The notes under the pieces: generated by a model
What the model saw: only the letters and a program-made list of their open reading frames with translations
Database searches by the model: none
Told to the model about the DNA's origin: nothing
Made by a program: the position numbers and the translations under genes
Part shown: positions 1-8,191 of the stretch, piece by piece
Layout of the letters: the number at the start of each line of letters is the position of its first letter
Numbering within the stretch: position 1 is the stretch's first letter
Source of the DNA: Minicystis rosea
Lineage (GTDB): Bacteria > Myxococcota_A > Polyangia > Polyangiales > Polyangiaceae
Direction of reading: 5' to 3'
DNA length: 64,000 nucleotides
Assembly (NCBI GenBank): GCA_001931535.1
Contig: CP016211.1
Span: forward strand, 7,673,703 to 7,737,702

Positions 1-2
1 CC

Positions 3-245
3 GACGAGTCCGGCGTCGACAACCTCTTCTTCGCCGGCGATTGGGTGCGCACGGGCTTCAGCTGCGGGTGCATCGAAGCCAGCGTGATGAGCGGCCTCCA
101 ATGCGCCCGCGCCCTCACCGGCGTGCCCGTCGCCATCGCGGGGGAATGGCAGCCGGATCGCCGGGACGACGCCCGCGACGACGGCCCGCTCAAGCGCCTC
201 TTCCGCGGCCTCACGAGCGCAGCCGCCGACGCGCCGCGCCCCTGA
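3..245 (+). CDS. FAD-dependent amine oxidase family protein, C-terminal part
   Basis: Only the last 80 residues are inside the window; the frame is open from the left edge, so the gene begins upstream. The motif NLFFAGDWVRTG (about residues 8-19 of the visible part), followed by a Cys/Glu-rich helix (GCIEASVMSG), is the classic second FAD-contacting segment of flavin monoamine-oxidase, phytoene-desaturase and hydroxysqualene-dehydroxylase type enzymes. Family membership is well supported but the substrate cannot be told from this end. A GTG inside the frame at 45 is not a start, because the conserved motif extends upstream of it. The next gene is on the opposite strand and its stop lies 16 bp away, so the two genes converge. 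Confidence 0.8.
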   Translation, partial: DESGVDNLFFAGDWVRTGFSCGCIEASVMSGLQCARALTGVPVAIAGEWQPDRRDDARDDGPLKRLFRGLTSAAADAPRP

Positions 246-260
246 TCGATCGTACGCCGG

Positions 261-1118
261 CTACTTGGAAACCGCCTTCACGAGCTTCTTCGTCTTCGGC
301 CCGACGAGCCCCGCTTTGCCGAGCTTCGTGAACGTGTCGGCATGCGCGCGGAACACGTCACGACAAGCCGCCGCCGCGACCGCGTGACGCACACCGCGCT
401 CGATCAAACCATCGATCATCCAATCGGGCGTGCCCCCTTTGCGCAGCGTGCGCGCGAGCGTCGCCCGCAAAGCGCTCTCCGTCTTGCCACGCAAGTCGTC
501 CACCGACGACTCGGCCACCACCTCGAGCCAAGCCGCGAGCGTCTCGCGCGGAGCCTGCGAGAGCCGCGGCAGGAGATCGGCGATGGCGGCCACCGCCGAC
601 GGTGTCGCCGAGTAGATCGTCGTCTGATGCGCGATGCACTCGCCCACCAATTCCGCGGAATCGGCGGCCACCTCGGGATCCTCGGCCAAGCACCGGCGCA
701 ACAGCACGGCCACCAGCGTCCCCGTCCCGAAGGCGCACTCGAGCTCCCACCAGCGGACATGCTCGATGGCGTCGCAGCTCGGCCCCGTGCGCGCGGGCTC
801 CTGCCACGCCGCGAGATCGATGCCCGCGGCCGCGAGCTTCGCGTCGAGCTCGGCGAGCGACGGCGCCTGCGTGGGATCGATGCGCCGCGCGCTCCACGGC
901 GTGTGATCGATCGCGGGATCGTTCTCATCCGCCACCGTCACCACGCCCAGGAACGTGCGGCCCAATTCGCCCGCGAGGCCATCGCGCCGAGCCGCCGCGA
1001 GCGCGGCGGGGAGGCTCTCCCTCCCGAAGAATTGCCACGGCTCTTCGAGGCAGCTCCCGTCCGCGTTTCTCCACACGAGCCCGAGCAGGAACGAAGGCAT
1101 CGGGCCTACGCATATCAC
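261..1118 (-). CDS. Hypothetical protein, helical, about 285 aa
   Basis: No family is recognised. The protein is predicted mostly alpha-helical, with an N-terminal part containing WRNADG and WQFFGRESL, a middle part with EHVRWWELECAFGTG, and a Lys-rich C-terminus (GPKTKKLVKAVSK). No signal peptide or membrane segment is visible. GC-rich third positions and a Leu/Ala-rich protein-like composition support this frame over the several overlapping ones. A start at Met7 (1100) is as plausible as the first Met. It lies downstream of murI in the same direction with a gap of about 95 bp, so it may be the last gene of the hom-murI transcript. Confidence 0.6.
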   Translation of the reverse strand: MICVGPMPSFLLGLVWRNADGSCLEEPWQFFGRESLPAALAAARRDGLAGELGRTFLGVVTVADENDPAIDHTPWSARRIDPTQAPSLAELDAKLAAAGIDLAAWQEPARTGPSCDAIEHVRWWELECAFGTGTLVAVLLRRCLAEDPEVAADSAELVGECIAHQTTIYSATPSAVAAIADLLPRLSQAPRETLAAWLEVVAESSVDDLRGKTESALRATLARTLRKGGTPDWMIDGLIERGVRHAVAAAACRDVFRAHADTFTKLGKAGLVGPKTKKLVKAVSK

Positions 1119-1212
1119 GCCGCGCCCGCGCCGTTCCCACCGGCGCGCGTCACGAGCACCGATGGGAACGCTGGCTCCATTTCATGGCAGGCGTGCCTGC
1201 CAGCGGAGCTGG

Positions 1213-2034
1213 CTACAGATCGATCTGCTGCACGCTGTCGGTCCGCTCGCCGAGGAACCGCTCGGCCACCGTCGCGAAGCTCTTCGGCAGATCGGTCACG
1301 TACAGCTCCAGCTTCCCGGCCCGCTCGCGTCGCGCCGCATACCCGCGCTCGGTCAGGAACCCGTCGACCTCCTCCGCCGTCGCCAGCGCGCTGTCGACGA
1401 TGGCCACACGCTCGCCGGCGAGCGCGTCGGCCTCGTGCTGGATCTCGTCGCGCAGGAGCGGATAGTGCGTGCATCCGAGCACGATGCAGCGCGCGCCCGC
1501 CGCGATCACCGGCTCCAGGTAACGGCGCGCCACGAGCCGCGGGACCTCGCCCTCCGTCCACCCCTCCTCCGCGAGCGGAACGAAGAGCGGCGCCGGCTGC
1601 CCGACCACCTCGGTGCGCGTCGAGAACGTCGCGATCGCCCGCGGATAAGCGCCCGACGTGATGGTCCCCGTCGTCCCGAGCACACCCACCGTCCGCCCCT
1701 GCGCGGCCCGCACCGCAGCCCGCGCGCCGGGGAGGATCACGCCGAGCACCGGCAAATCCAGCTCCACGCGCAGCATGTCGAGCGCCACCGCGCTCACGGT
1801 GTTGCACGCCACGACGATGGCCTTCACCCCGCGTGCGGTGAGCACCCGCGAGCAGCCGAGCGCATAACGAATCACCGTCTCCGGCGAGCGCGTGCCGTAG
1901 GGCACACGCGCCGTGTCGCCGAGGTACACGATGTCCTCCTGCGGGCACCGCGCGCGCAGGGCACGAACCACCGTGAGACCACCGAGCCCCGAGTCGAAGA
2001 CGCCCAGCGGTGCGTCGTTGCTGCGATCCACCAT
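1213..2034 (-). CDS. murI: Glutamate racemase
   Basis: Converts L-glutamate to D-glutamate for peptidoglycan synthesis in the cytoplasm. At 273 aa it has the usual family length. The N-terminal GVFDSGLGGLTV (11-22, with the conserved Asp-Ser pair), ACNT with catalytic Cys77, GTTGT near 120 and GCTHYPL with the second catalytic Cys188 and His190 are all present, so the enzyme should be active. The chosen start is the ATG at 2034, which shares one base with the TGA of hom (TGATG), a typical translational coupling; a TTG one codon upstream is less likely. Pairing with hom is uncommon but not unknown and is probably only co-transcription. Confidence 0.95.
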   Translation of the reverse strand: MVDRSNDAPLGVFDSGLGGLTVVRALRARCPQEDIVYLGDTARVPYGTRSPETVIRYALGCSRVLTARGVKAIVVACNTVSAVALDMLRVELDLPVLGVILPGARAAVRAAQGRTVGVLGTTGTITSGAYPRAIATFSTRTEVVGQPAPLFVPLAEEGWTEGEVPRLVARRYLEPVIAAGARCIVLGCTHYPLLRDEIQHEADALAGERVAIVDSALATAEEVDGFLTERGYAARRERAGKLELYVTDLPKSFATVAERFLGERTDSVQQIDL

Positions 2035-3388
2035 CAACGCTCCTCGATGCGCAGAAGGCGCGCCGGCGCCATCACGAAACCTTCCTTGGCGATGGCCTCG
2101 AACGCCGCGCGGATGGCGCCCTCGCGGGCGCGGTGCGTGATCATCACCACGTCCACCGGCTTGCCATCGCCGCTGCTCTCGGCCCCGCCCTCTTGCACGA
2201 TCTGCTCGATGCTCACGCCGGCGTCGCCGAGCGCGCCGGCCAACCGGGCCATGACGCCGGGCCGATCCGCCACCGGGAAGCGCAGGTAATAGCGCGACAC
2301 CACCTCGCTCATCGGCAGCATCGGGCGCGGGCCCATCGAGATGGCCCGCGTCTGCAGGCCGGCCACGCCCGCGATGATCGATCGCGCCACGTCGAGGATG
2401 TCGCTCACCACGCTCACCGCCGTGGGCAAATCACCGGCGCCGCGACCGTAGACGAGGCACGGCCCGAGCGCGCGCCCGTGCAGGAGCACGGCGTTGAGCA
2501 CGCCGGAGACGTTGGCGAGCATGCTGCTCTTCGGCACGAACGCGGGGTGCACGCGCAGCTCGATGGCGTCCCCGAGATCGCGCCCCACCGCGAGGTGCTT
2601 GATCACGTAGCCGAAGCGCTCCGCGAAGCGATGATCGACCTCGTCGATGGTGCGGATGCCCTCCGTCGACACCTTCGCTTGATCGACGCGCGCGCCGAAG
2701 GCCAGCATCGCCAGCACCACGAGCTTGTGGGCCGCGTCGTGACCGTCGACGTCGAGCGTCGGATCAGCCTCCGCATAGCCCTTCGCCTGCGCCTCGCGGA
2801 TGGCCACGTCGAGGCTCACCCCGCCCTCGCGCATCCGCGTGAGCACGTAGTTGCACGTGCCGTTGATGATGGCGCACAGGCTCTCCACCCAATCGCTCGC
2901 GAACGAGTCGCGCAGCGTGCGGATGATGGGGATGCCGCCGCCGACCGCGCCCTCGAAGGCCAGGTCCACGCGCTGCTCCACGGCCATGTCGAGCAGGCGC
3001 GGCCCGCGGTGCGCGAGCAGCATCTTGTTGGCGGTGACCACGCCCTTGCCCTGCGCGATGGCGCGCTCGATCAAAGCCCCGGCCGGGTCCTCCCCGCCCA
3101 TCACCTCGACGATCATGTCGATCTCGGGATCCTCGATCACCGCTTCGGCCGAGGTCGTGAGCAAGCTCCGATCGGCCTCGGGCACCCGCTCCTTTTCCAA
3201 ATCCCGCACCAGGATGCGCCGCACCTCGAGTGGGACCCCGACGCGCTCGCCCAGGTAGCGCGCGTTGTCGTGGAGCAACCGGAGCACGCCGCCGCCGACG
3301 GTACCGCAGCCCAGGAGGCCAATCTGAATGGGGCCGCGTCGCAGGGAGCGGCGGCGTTCGGGTTCTCGGCGGGCGCGGGGTTCGTCAT
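2034..3388 (-). CDS. hom: Homoserine dehydrogenase with C-terminal ACT domain, frame interrupted by one missing base
   Basis: NAD(P)H-dependent reduction of aspartate semialdehyde to homoserine (Thr/Met pathway). The main frame shows the catalytic region (NGTCNYVLT, DVDGHDAAHKLVVLA) and a C-terminal ACT domain (VADRPGVMARLAGAL) for allosteric control. The first start codon in that frame (GTG 3287) lies after the nucleotide-binding loop. The codons just upstream, which lack any ATG/GTG/TTG, read IQIGLLGCGTVGGG, the Rossmann glycine motif. A second frame opens at ATG 3388 and runs MTNPAPAENPNAAAPCDAAP exactly up to that motif. Adding one C to the CCCC run at 3330-3333 (on the minus strand) joins the two into a normal protein of about 451 aa. 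A sequence error is the simplest reading; a real frameshift is possible. Confidence 0.9.
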
Positions 3389-3443
3389 GGGCGCGGAGCT
3401 TAGCTCTTCTCGCGCGCCGAGGTGCCGCCTAAGCTACCCGGCC

Positions 3444-5357
3444 ATGGCGGGCGGAGAGATCAAGGGCATGATGGGGGGATCGATGAAATTCGGCGTGGGC
3501 GACGAGCTCTCGCCCGAGGAGAAGGAGCGCGGCCCGTTGTTGCCGCTGCGACTGCTCGTCGTCACGAACCTCGTCCCGGAGGGCACGTACAACGCGGGGG
3601 CCAGCGCACCGGAAGGCGCCGTGCGCGTCGATCCGCAGCGCTTCGACGATCTGTTCAACCGGCTGCGCCCGCGCATCGCCGTCGAGGTACCGAGCGTCCT
3701 TCACGAAGGGCGCAACGCGCGCGTCGATCTCTCGCCCACGAGCCTGAAGAGCTTCCGGCCCGATGGCCTCGTGACCGAGGTCACCTTGCTCCGCTCGCTC
3801 CTCGATGGACGCACCGTGCTCGAGCGCCTGCGCGACGGCGCCCTCTCGATGGAGAAGGCCCGCGTCGAGCTCGATCGCCTGTGGAACGGCTCGCCCTTCG
3901 TGCACGAGGTCCTCGGCCTCCTCCCGCTTCCCCCGGTGCCGAAGGTGGCCGCGCCGCCCGTCCCCGAAGCGCCGAGCACCAACGTCGACGCGCTCCTCGA
4001 CATGGTCGATCTCGCCGGCACTTCGTCTTCGTCGTCGGCGCCCGCGTACGAGCCGCCGCCTCCGCCCACGCCGGTGGCCTCCGCGCTCCCGAGCAAGTTC
4101 TCCGAGATCATCACCCAGGTCGCGCGCGCCGGCCGCAGCACGAGCGGCGTGCGCCCGACCGAGGCCGTGGCCCGCGTCGAGAAGGCTTTAGGCGCGCAGA
4201 TCGGCGCCATCCTCCAGCACCCCGAGGTCCGCCGTCTGGAGCGCGCCTGGCGCGCCCTCAAGCTCCTCACCGAGCGCGGCGCGACCCACACCGGCGTGCG
4301 CATCGACGTCATCAACGCGCCCGCCGACGGCCTCGCCGACGCGCTCACCCGTGGCATTCGCGAGAACGCGAGCAGCGAGCCGCCGGTCTCCTTCGCCATC
4401 GTCGATCTCACCGTCGACGGCACGGCGGTGAGCTTCGCGCGGCTCGAGGCCATCGCCAACGTGGCCGAGAATTTCACGGTCCCCATCGCCGTCAACGCCT
4501 CGCCGCGCCTCCTCGGCGTCGAGGATCTCGGCGAGGTCGAGAAGCTCGACAACAAGCTCGGGCTCTTCAACGCCCAGCATCAGGTGCCGTGGCGCTCGCT
4601 CGCGGGCAAGCCCGCGCTCCGCTGGGTGTCGATGGCCCTGAACGGCATGCTCTCGCGCGCGCCTTACGACAAGTCGACCTCGCGCGTGCGCGAGGCCGCC
4701 ATCAAGGAGCTGCCCGACGACGCCGGCGGCTACGTCTGGCTCGCGCCGGCCTATGCGATCGGCGCGCTCGTCCTCGCGAGCTTCCGCGACACCGGCTGGC
4801 CGTGCCGCGTCCTCGGCGCCCGCGGCGGCGGCATCGTCGAGAACCTCCCCGTCCACCAGCTCAAGAGCGAATACGACGGCGAGGAGGGCATCGCCATCCC
4901 CACCGAGGCCTTCATCTCCACCGACACGCAGCGCGAGCTCGGCAAGTGCGGTGTGCTCGTCCTCGCCTCGGCGCCCAACAGCGACGCCGTCTACGTGCAG
5001 AGCGCGCCCACCGCCTACGTCACCCCGCCGAAGCGCACGTACGACAACTCCACCGCCGATCCCGAGATCCGCCTCGACCGCGTCTCCCTCGGCGATCAGC
5101 TCTTCGTCGCGCGCCTCGTCCAATTCCTCCGCGCCTTCTGCTCGAAGCTCCCGCACACGAGCGATCCCGCCGAAGTGCAGCCGGTCGTCGAAGGCGCCCT
5201 CTGGGCCCTCTTCGAGAACGCCGCCCCCGGCGGCCTCGAAATCGGCGTGAAGGCCCACGGCAGCGCCGAAGGCACCGTCGCCTCCGTCACCGTGCGCCCG
5301 CGCCGCTTCCTCGGCGTGCAGCTCGAAGAGATCTCCCTCGAAATGCCGCTCGGCTGA
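3444..5357 (+). CDS. Fused TssB-TssC type VI secretion contractile sheath protein
   Basis: A 637-aa protein in which the small (TssB/VipA) and large (TssC/VipB) sheath subunits, normally two genes, are one chain. Residues ~15-150 are TssB-like (LPLRLLVVTNL, a VRVDPQRFDDLFNRLRP segment, then the LKSFRPDGL region). A Pro/Ser linker follows (~170-220, with SSSSS and PPPPPTP), then the TssC part (HPEVRRLERAWRALKLL, NVAENFTVPI, SALDK-like region, C-terminal SVTVRPRRFLGVQLEEISL). The ATG at 3444 is chosen because the open frame upstream overlaps hom antisense and does not look like protein. No baseplate or membrane-complex genes lie next to it. VgrG genes lie 7-12 kb downstream on the other strand. 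Confidence 0.85.
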   Translation: MAGGEIKGMMGGSMKFGVGDELSPEEKERGPLLPLRLLVVTNLVPEGTYNAGASAPEGAVRVDPQRFDDLFNRLRPRIAVEVPSVLHEGRNARVDLSPTSLKSFRPDGLVTEVTLLRSLLDGRTVLERLRDGALSMEKARVELDRLWNGSPFVHEVLGLLPLPPVPKVAAPPVPEAPSTNVDALLDMVDLAGTSSSSSAPAYEPPPPPTPVASALPSKFSEIITQVARAGRSTSGVRPTEAVARVEKALGAQIGAILQHPEVRRLERAWRALKLLTERGATHTGVRIDVINAPADGLADALTRGIRENASSEPPVSFAIVDLTVDGTAVSFARLEAIANVAENFTVPIAVNASPRLLGVEDLGEVEKLDNKLGLFNAQHQVPWRSLAGKPALRWVSMALNGMLSRAPYDKSTSRVREAAIKELPDDAGGYVWLAPAYAIGALVLASFRDTGWPCRVLGARGGGIVENLPVHQLKSEYDGEEGIAIPTEAFISTDTQRELGKCGVLVLASAPNSDAVYVQSAPTAYVTPPKRTYDNSTADPEIRLDRVSLGDQLFVARLVQFLRAFCSKLPHTSDPAEVQPVVEGALWALFENAAPGGLEIGVKAHGSAEGTVASVTVRPRRFLGVQLEEISLEMPLG

Positions 5358-5403
5358 GTCACTCGCGTCCTTTCCCCCCGCCGGCGGAGCCGTCGGGCCC
5401 CCG

Positions 5404-5412
5404 TCCCAACGG
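5404..5412. repeat. Target site duplication, left copy
   Basis: TCCCAACGG abuts the left end of the insertion sequence and is repeated exactly at 6978-6986. Nine base pairs is the duplication length known for Tn5/IS50-type elements. Confidence 0.85.
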
Positions 5413-6977
5413 CTGCGCATTGGTCTCATTTTCGCCGCAGCTTCTCGGAGTGTTCGAACGCCTCGGTCCAGATCATCAGCCGCTTCAACCCACGTCCGAT
5501 CGTGGTGGAGCCCGGCGGCCCGCCGGAGGACTTGCCAGTGTAGCCGCCGAGCTCGGCGATCCAGAGGACGGCCTGGGCGATGGTCGGCACGCCCTCCGGG
5601 ATGGTCTCCGTGCGCGCCTTGTACTTGGTTTTCGCGGCGCGAAGCGCCTCGATCTCCATCGGGGACAGCGCGACGCTCGCCGCAGCGTCGGGCTGGGTGC
5701 GGGCGAGGTGCTTGAGGCGTTCGGCGCGAGCTGCCACCGCGGCGAGCATCGTAGCCCAGCGGATGACGCGATCTTTGGTGTGCAGCTGCGTGTCCTCGAC
5801 ATTGCAATGACCGCGCTTCCAGGCCCGGTGAAAGTCTTCCCCCCGCCACCGGAAGCAGTACCCATGGATGATGCCCTTGGCGTCCTCGAAGCCGTTCACC
5901 TCGGCGTTGGTCAGGAGCATCCAGTCGAGGCGCTCTTCGCCGCGCGGCGTGCGACGCTCGTGAGCCCAGACCACGCGCACGTTCATCGTCGTGCGGTGGT
6001 GCGTTGCACGCTCGGGTAGATCGAGCACGACATCCGCGTAGCGTACGTCGAGCCGGGCGCGCCGGGCGGCTCGTGTCGGCCCGGCGGGGATGTCGACGTC
6101 GTAGCTGCCCACGATGCGTTGCTTGCGCATGTGCCGGCGCAGCAGGCGCCGTCGGCCATCCACGAGCACCACGAGGCGGTCCTGGTTCGCGCGGATAGTG
6201 AACCGCCCTTGTTTCGCAACGGCGCGCAGAATCTCGGCGTTGTCGCCCTCGCGGTCGATCAGGAACCACGGCATGCACGAGGGCGCCTTCTGGTGCACCA
6301 GCTTGCCCGTACGCGCCACGACGTCGACCCACTGCGCCGTCTCGGTCTCAAGGTCGCGTCGACGCGCGTACCGCCCCTTCTTGCTCTTCGGCCCGCGCGC
6401 CCAGAACTCGAGGTCGAGCAGCCCCACGGGAGCTCCGTCGGCAGTCACCGCGAGAGCGTCGATGACCTTCAACCCTCGCGTCGGAAGCGAGCGCATGCCG
6501 AGCGAGCCGAAGTCCTTCGTCTTCGAGACGTCCGTGAGCGAGAGGCTGGTCCCATCGACGACCACATAGACGAACGAAGCGTCGCTCACCGCGCGGAGCG
6601 ACGCCTCTGCGAACGCCGTCGTGAGCGCCCTCGGCGCCATTTCGGTCTCAAGGAAGTCGTACGCCGCTTGCAGCTCCGCGCGCGTGCAGAAGACCTCCGT
6701 CAGTCGACCTGCCGGCTGGTCGGCGGCTTGTCGCAACATCGACGCGGCCCGCCGAACGCGACGCGCGTCGCCGAGCTTCGCCGACGCCACCTGCTCCTCC
6801 GCCCACCGCTGAACCTCACTGCTGTCGCCCATCCCGCGGCGCGCCCATCAGCGCGACCGTTGTCAAGTACGACAACATGGCCACCAGTGCGCCCGCTCTT
6901 AGGGGGACTGCGCTTGCCGTCATTTTCACCGTCGACGGCGCCCCGCTTGTTCGCCCGGAGATGAGACCAATGCGCAG
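5413..6977 (-). mobile_element. Complete IS4-family (Tn5/IS50-like) insertion sequence, 1565 bp
   Basis: Perfect 17-bp terminal inverted repeats, CTGCGCATTGGTCTCAT at 5413-5429 and its complement at 6961-6977, enclose one transposase gene. The element is flanked by an exact 9-bp direct repeat (5404-5412 and 6978-6986). Intact transposase frame, intact ends and an undecayed target duplication indicate recent insertion. The left repeat overlaps the 3' end of the transposase gene by a few bases. Confidence 0.92.
5426..6832 (-). CDS. IS4-family transposase, Tn5 type
   Basis: A 468-aa DDE transposase that cuts and joins the ends of its own element. The N-terminal ~60 residues (FCTRAELQAAYDFLETE) match the small DNA-binding region of Tn5-type enzymes. 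The catalytic triad is visible as Asp93 (DGTSLSLTD), Asp193 (LIDREGD) and Glu332 in RWRGEDFHRAWKRG, the conserved YREK-type signature area. The length is usual for the group. It is the only gene between the inverted repeats and appears intact, so the element should be capable of movement. Confidence 0.92.
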   Translation of the reverse strand: MGDSSEVQRWAEEQVASAKLGDARRVRRAASMLRQAADQPAGRLTEVFCTRAELQAAYDFLETEMAPRALTTAFAEASLRAVSDASFVYVVVDGTSLSLTDVSKTKDFGSLGMRSLPTRGLKVIDALAVTADGAPVGLLDLEFWARGPKSKKGRYARRRDLETETAQWVDVVARTGKLVHQKAPSCMPWFLIDREGDNAEILRAVAKQGRFTIRANQDRLVVLVDGRRRLLRRHMRKQRIVGSYDVDIPAGPTRAARRARLDVRYADVVLDLPERATHHRTTMNVRVVWAHERRTPRGEERLDWMLLTNAEVNGFEDAKGIIHGYCFRWRGEDFHRAWKRGHCNVEDTQLHTKDRVIRWATMLAAVAARAERLKHLARTQPDAAASVALSPMEIEALRAAKTKYKARTETIPEGVPTIAQAVLWIAELGGYTGKSSGGPPGSTTIGRGLKRLMIWTEAFEHSEKLRRK

Positions 6978-6986
6978 TCCCAACGG
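6978..6986. repeat. Target site duplication, right copy
   Basis: TCCCAACGG directly follows the right inverted repeat and is identical to 5404-5412. Confidence 0.85.
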
Positions 6987-7204
6987 CGGGGAGCCCGATC
7001 GTAGCGCATGGCGCGCGTGTTCGCGGGGTTCCTCGCCGTTCTGCTTTCGGTGCACGGCACTCTACGGCACTCGATGGGACTGGAAGATCGCCCGCGCCGG
7101 TAACGGGGAGGAAACGCGGCGCCGGTCCCCCTCCCCGCCAGCGCCTCGCAGGGCATGTTCATCACTTCCCTCGGGATGCGCCGCGCCAACGCAGCGCGTA
7201 GCCC

Positions 7205-7297
7205 AGGCCTGCAGCGGACCACGTCCGCTTCCCGGATTACCGAGCGGATGGCGCGCGGATCGTGATCGGCCCGTTGATGTCGATCATCACCACCCTT
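7205..7297 (-). pseudogene. Fragment of a second pfkB-type sugar kinase gene
   Basis: On the minus strand the segment reads ADHDPRAIRSVIREADVV (7270-7217 region), almost identical to ADHDPRVIRSVIREADVI in the intact pfkB gene at 31119-32015. The bases on both sides (a VVM-D-N stretch, then CGCTGCAG) also match, with a small deletion between. No start, no ATP-binding GSGD motif and no further homology are present. It is a leftover of a partial duplication or of a lost paralogue. The rest of 6997-7522 holds no convincing gene. Confidence 0.6.
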
Positions 7298-7522
7298 GTA
7301 GCGCCTCGCGAGCGTGGGAACGAGCAACGGGAGCGCGACGCTATCTCAATGAGATCTCGCGCCTATTCGAGGATTCAAACCAGGATGGCGGTTGGGGTGT
7401 TACGTCAACGCTGACGGGGTTCTCTTGTTTGCCTCGGCACCCCCCGCTGTTCCTGAGGCGCCGCGGTTCGGCGCCGGGAGCGTTGATGAGCAAGGCGGCG
7501 GTGTACCACTCGGTCGGCTGTG

Positions 7523-8113
7523 TCAACGGGGGCGGCGCCGGACAGGGCGCGTCGGCGCATTGGCGCGGATCACGGCAGCCGCGAACCGCGCGTCGAGCGG
7601 CTCCTTCGAGAACCAGCGGCGGTAGAACAGCGGCCCGGCGACGGCGGCAACCACGTCCTCGGGCCTTCGCCCAGGGAGCTCGCCGCGCTCCTTGGCGCGT
7701 TTGGCGACGACGAGCAGCGGCTCCATCAGACGGGCGTGGAGCGCGGCGTGGAGCGCGGCGAGTTCGGGGTCGCGCTCGGCGGCGTCGATGATCGACGGCA
7801 GCACCGCCGGCCAGCCCGGCGAGCTCAGCCCCGCCGCGAGCTCGGTGACGAGCGCGGTGAGGTCACCGCGCAGGCTGCCGGTGTCCGGCACGGCCGCTGG
7901 GGCGCCGAGCTGGCTGCACGCGTCGAGGAGCAGCGCGGCGCGCGAGGGCCAGTGGCGATAGATGGTGGTCTTGGCGACCCCGGTCCGGCGTGCGATCTCG
8001 TCGATGCTGACCCCACCGATGCCCCCTTCGGCGAGCAGCTTGTAGGTCTCGGCGAGCACCGTCGCCCGCGAACGGGCGGCGCGGCTGCCGGCGCCCCGGT
8101 CGAGCGGATCCAT
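7523..8113 (-). CDS. TetR/AcrR-family transcriptional regulator
   Basis: 196 aa with the N-terminal helix-turn-helix of the family (SIDEIARRTGVAKTTIYRHW, residues ~35-56) and a helical C-terminal ligand/dimer domain containing the conserved DPELAALHAALHARL segment. It is divergently arranged to the VOC protein gene at 8192, and the 78-bp gap contains a perfect 20-bp palindrome, so it probably represses both itself and that gene. ATG at 8113 is chosen; an ATG one codon upstream is equivalent. The C-terminus ends in an Arg/Pro-rich tail. Confidence 0.88.
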   Translation of the reverse strand: MDPLDRGAGSRAARSRATVLAETYKLLAEGGIGGVSIDEIARRTGVAKTTIYRHWPSRAALLLDACSQLGAPAAVPDTGSLRGDLTALVTELAAGLSSPGWPAVLPSIIDAAERDPELAALHAALHARLMEPLLVVAKRAKERGELPGRRPEDVVAAVAGPLFYRRWFSKEPLDARFAAAVIRANAPTRPVRRRPR

Positions 8114-8128
8114 CATCGCTTGCCCGGA

Positions 8129-8148
8129 ACGCTACGGTACCGTAGCGT
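8129..8148. promoter_or_regulatory. Perfect 20-bp palindrome, probable TetR operator
   Basis: ACGCTACGGTACCGTAGCGT is its own reverse complement and lies 15 bp upstream of the tetR start and 43 bp upstream of the VOC gene. Position, symmetry and length are those of TetR-family operators; binding itself is inferred. Confidence 0.7.
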
Positions 8149-8191
8149 ATCGTTCGAGCCGTCGTTCACCATCAGCAAAGGACCTCCACCC

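Larger units (their letters stand above)
5395..6996 (+). terminator. Terminator-like hairpin behind tssBC, split by the insertion sequence
   Basis: GGGCCCCCG at 5395-5403 and CGGGGAGCCC at 6987-6996 pair (9 pairs with one bulged A) when the insertion sequence and one copy of its target duplication are removed. The restored loop is exactly TCCCAACGG, the duplicated target. It lies 38 bp after the tssBC stop. There is no T tract, as expected in such GC-rich DNA, so terminator function is inferred. Confidence 0.5.

Noticed and set aside
2010..3443. N-terminal extension of the TssB-TssC frame, reading Arg/His-rich through the hom region
   Set aside because: It runs antisense over hom and its composition is that of a shadow frame; TssB-like sequence begins only after the ATG at 3444.
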